The notes beneath the pieces were generated by a model that saw nothing but the letters and a program-made list of their open reading frames with translations, was not told the DNA's origin and made no database searches. A DNA stretch of 38,156 bases from Bacteroides sp. (lineage in GTDB: Bacteria > Bacteroidota > Bacteroidia > Bacteroidales > Muribaculaceae): the NCBI GenBank assembly GCA_014802175.1, contig JAAVCU010000017.1, positions 227,716 to 265,871 of the forward strand. The letters run 5' to 3'. Positions 35,631-38,156 of this stretch are shown here, one piece after another. The translations under genes were made by a program, and so were the position numbers. The stretch's first letter is position 1. The number at the start of each line of letters is the position of its first letter.

Positions 35631-36455
35631 ATGAAACAGAGAATATGGATTGTTTTGCTGCTGGTGTTTTGCGTGGGGCTGGTTTGTTTCGGCGCTTATA
35701 GCCTGTGCTCCACCAAGCATGAGCCGGAGGTGTCTACGGCTGCGGCGGCGGATCAGAAAGCTCCTCATATAGCGGGGCTGGATAGGGTGAAGGCTCTGCC
35801 ATCGGTAGAGAGTCAGGAGTGTGAATACGAGGGTTTCCGACTTTCGTTCAATAAGCATAACCGCACACCTAACTGGGTGGCGTGGGAGTTGCTGGGCTCG
35901 GAGACCTACGGTGAGTCGTCGCGCAGCAATAAGTTCTGGCAGGATCCCGATGTAGAGGGATGCCCGACCACTAATGATTACCGCAATTCCGGTTATGACC
36001 GCGGACACATGTGTCCGGCAGCCGATCAGAAGTGGAGTCAGAAAGCCATGGAGGATTGCTTCGTGATGGCGAATATGTGTCCGCAGGATCATGCGCTGAA
36101 TGCCGGCGCGTGGAACACGCTTGAGGGGCGTGAGCGCGATTGGGCGCGACGCGACTCGGCGCTGGTGATTGTGGCGGGTCCGATTTACAGTGCGGAGGAT
36201 CGCCAAACAATCGGTGGGGGAGTGCTGGTGCCCGGAGCCTTCTTTAAGGTTATTCTTGCCCCTTATCTGGAGCAGCCACGTGCCATCGCTTTTGTATATC
36301 CGAATATGAGCGCACCCGGAAATATGCAGAATTATGTGGTGACTGTGGATGAGGTCGAGAAACTGACAGGTCTCGATTTCTTCTCGGCGTTGCCGGACGA
36401 TATTGAGAATGAGGTGGAATCTAAATCTTCTTTCAGGGAATGGAACAGACGATGA
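35631..36455 (+). CDS. DNA/RNA non-specific endonuclease (NUC1 family), exported
   Basis: 274 aa; signal/lipobox-like N-terminus; YDRGHMCPAADQKWS and NMCPQDHALNAGAWNTLE motifs. Confidence 0.92.
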   Translation: MKQRIWIVLLLVFCVGLVCFGAYSLCSTKHEPEVSTAAAADQKAPHIAGLDRVKALPSVESQECEYEGFRLSFNKHNRTPNWVAWELLGSETYGESSRSNKFWQDPDVEGCPTTNDYRNSGYDRGHMCPAADQKWSQKAMEDCFVMANMCPQDHALNAGAWNTLEGRERDWARRDSALVIVAGPIYSAEDRQTIGGGVLVPGAFFKVILAPYLEQPRAIAFVYPNMSAPGNMQNYVVTVDEVEKLTGLDFFSALPDDIENEVESKSSFREWNRR

Positions 36456-37912
36456 ATGCGATCTATGAGCAGGATGCGATAGTGGCGGTTTCTACGCCGG
36501 CAGGTGTAGGCGGAATCGCGGTGATAAGGCTTTCAGGTGCGGATGCGCTCGGAATTTTGAGTAAGTGTTGGAAGGGTGCGTCTTTAAATGAAATAGTATC
36601 ACATACTGCACATTTAGGTAAAATTATTGATCGTAACGGCAATATAGTGGATGAGGTTGTCATCACATATTTCAAGGGACCGAAGTCGTTTACGGGAGAG
36701 GATGTAGTGGAAATCTCTTGTCACGGCTCACGTTGGATTCAACGAGAGATTGTGAACCTGCTCACCGAATGCGGTGCGAGACCTGCCGAACCCGGTGAAT
36801 TTACGAAACGTGCCTTTCTCAACGGGCGTCTTGACCTTGCTCAGGCAGAGGGTGTGATCGACTTGATCTCATCGTCGTCGCGTGCGGCGCACCGAATGGC
36901 GATGCAGCAGGCATCGGGCAGACTGACGGGGCATCTCAACGCATTGCGCGATAAACTGATAGACCTTGCATCGTTGCTCGAACTTGAACTCGATTTCTCA
37001 GAAGAGGAAGTGGAGTTTGCCGACCGCAAGAAACTATCTGACCTGGCAGAAGAGATTCTTGGTACGTTGCGCGGTCTGGCACGCTCATACGCCACCGGTA
37101 AAGTATTGAAAGAGGGGATACCGGTGGTGATAGCCGGTGCGCCGAACGCCGGAAAATCCACCCTGCTCAATGCTCTTCTCGACGACGATAAAGCCATAGT
37201 CAGCGACATTCCCGGCACTACGCGCGACATTATCGAAGACACCGCAGAAATCGACGGTGTACTGTTCCGCTTCGCCGATACAGCCGGACTCCGTGCGGCC
37301 ACCGACACCGTAGAGCAGATCGGCATACGCAAAGCCGAGGAGCGTCTGGAGAAAGCCTCCATAGTGCTCTGGCTACTCGACATCAGCACCGCCGACCCGC
37401 AGCGGGAATTGGAAGAGATCCGTAAACGCATAGCCACGCTTCCTGAAGCCCGACACATCCTCCTGCTCAACAAAACTGACAAAGTGTCAGAGGCAAAAGT
37501 TGTGGCAGAACTTGCTGCTCACGCGAGGAACCGAGTAGATTCTCTTCAGAGCGCGCAGGAAGCTGGGTTTGAGAAGATATTTCAGGCGACAGGATTTGAA
37601 AAAATATTTAGAGTGTCAGCCTCCACAGGAAAGGGGATAGAAGAATTGAAGCGAGCCATGGTCGAGATCAGCTACGGTGACTACAATCCCGAAAGCGACA
37701 TAATGCTGACCAACGGACGGCACTACGCCGCCATACTTCGCGGCATCGAATCGTTAGAGCGCGTAAGCGACGCCCTGCTCACCGGTCTCTCCGCCGACTT
37801 CATAGCCCAGGACATCCGCCAATCCCTCCACCACCTCTCCCTCCTCACCGGCACCATCTCCACCCCCGACCTCCTCGCCACCATCTTCTCCCGCTTCTGC
37901 ATCGGCAAGTAA
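36440..37912 (+). CDS. mnmE: tRNA modification GTPase MnmE
   Basis: 490 aa; GAPNAGKSTLLNALL, DTAGLR, LNKTD; C-terminal FCIGK. Confidence 0.95.
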   Translation: MEQTMNAIYEQDAIVAVSTPAGVGGIAVIRLSGADALGILSKCWKGASLNEIVSHTAHLGKIIDRNGNIVDEVVITYFKGPKSFTGEDVVEISCHGSRWIQREIVNLLTECGARPAEPGEFTKRAFLNGRLDLAQAEGVIDLISSSSRAAHRMAMQQASGRLTGHLNALRDKLIDLASLLELELDFSEEEVEFADRKKLSDLAEEILGTLRGLARSYATGKVLKEGIPVVIAGAPNAGKSTLLNALLDDDKAIVSDIPGTTRDIIEDTAEIDGVLFRFADTAGLRAATDTVEQIGIRKAEERLEKASIVLWLLDISTADPQRELEEIRKRIATLPEARHILLLNKTDKVSEAKVVAELAAHARNRVDSLQSAQEAGFEKIFQATGFEKIFRVSASTGKGIEELKRAMVEISYGDYNPESDIMLTNGRHYAAILRGIESLERVSDALLTGLSADFIAQDIRQSLHHLSLLTGTISTPDLLATIFSRFCIGK

Positions 37913-37987
37913 TCAGTTGATTATCAATGATTTATATTGGTAGTAACTGACTATTACTGAGCGATAAAACTTAATACATTCAAGAAT

Positions 37988-38023
37988 GCCTAATGCTGAT
38001 AACTGTCAGTGTTAGGCGTTTTT
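37988..38023 (+). terminator. Rho-independent terminator downstream of mnmE
   Basis: GCCTAATGCTGA-TAACTG-TCAGTGTTAGGC (12 bp incl. two wobble pairs) followed by GTTTTT. Confidence 0.75.
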
Positions 38024-38156
38024 ATGCACCATTTTGTACGGATTCTGTACGACAGCGACTCATTTCACCCCAAGCGTCAGCAAGGTGGTGGAGAAAGTTG
38101 ACAATAGTTGTCAATGGTTTACGAACATTTACAAACAACGGAGAAATCTCCACAAA

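Noticed and set aside
37918-37955. Second att-like copy (TTTATATTGGTAGTAACTG) of the mnmE 3' end
   Set aside because: Only weakly similar to TTCTGCATCGGCAAGTAATCAG; needs gaps and several mismatches.
1-38156. tRNA, rRNA, prophage or insertion sequence
   Set aside because: No cloverleaf ending, rRNA-like conserved stretch, phage structural gene or transposase was recognised by reading.

Overview
The window is about 38 kb of a Bacteroidales-type chromosome. The Bacteroidetes -33/-7 promoters (TTTG-N20-TAnnTTTG), LptD/PorT-like proteins and T9SS-like tails fit a Muribaculaceae-like genome, but that taxon is inferred. Most of the content is housekeeping and metabolic: lptD-like, ilvE, rpsA, ahpF/ahpC, ald, luxS, trpS, miaA, pepT and mnmE. 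There are also three secreted glycoside hydrolases without SusC/D (GH29, GH127, GH95), a type II toxin-antitoxin pair, and an AlbA_2/WYL + WYL regulator + exonuclease cluster next to a Fic protein. No rRNA, tRNA, CRISPR array or transposase was recognised. The strongest unexplained signal is in the spacers between genes. At least 13 short tandem arrays with 7-, 8- or 9-bp units fill gene junctions. They usually come in pairs, one near the downstream start codon and one ending 0-5 nt from the upstream stop codon. Several of them belong to one modular dispersed element, including a 43-nt stretch at 6007-6049 (minus) and 18261-18303 (plus) with a single mismatch. Secondary observations include inverted repeats over promoters, candidate leaderless promoters, structured leaders, a terminator that contains a stop codon, and an internal duplication in MnmE. 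All calls come from reading the sequence and supplied ORFs; no searches were run.
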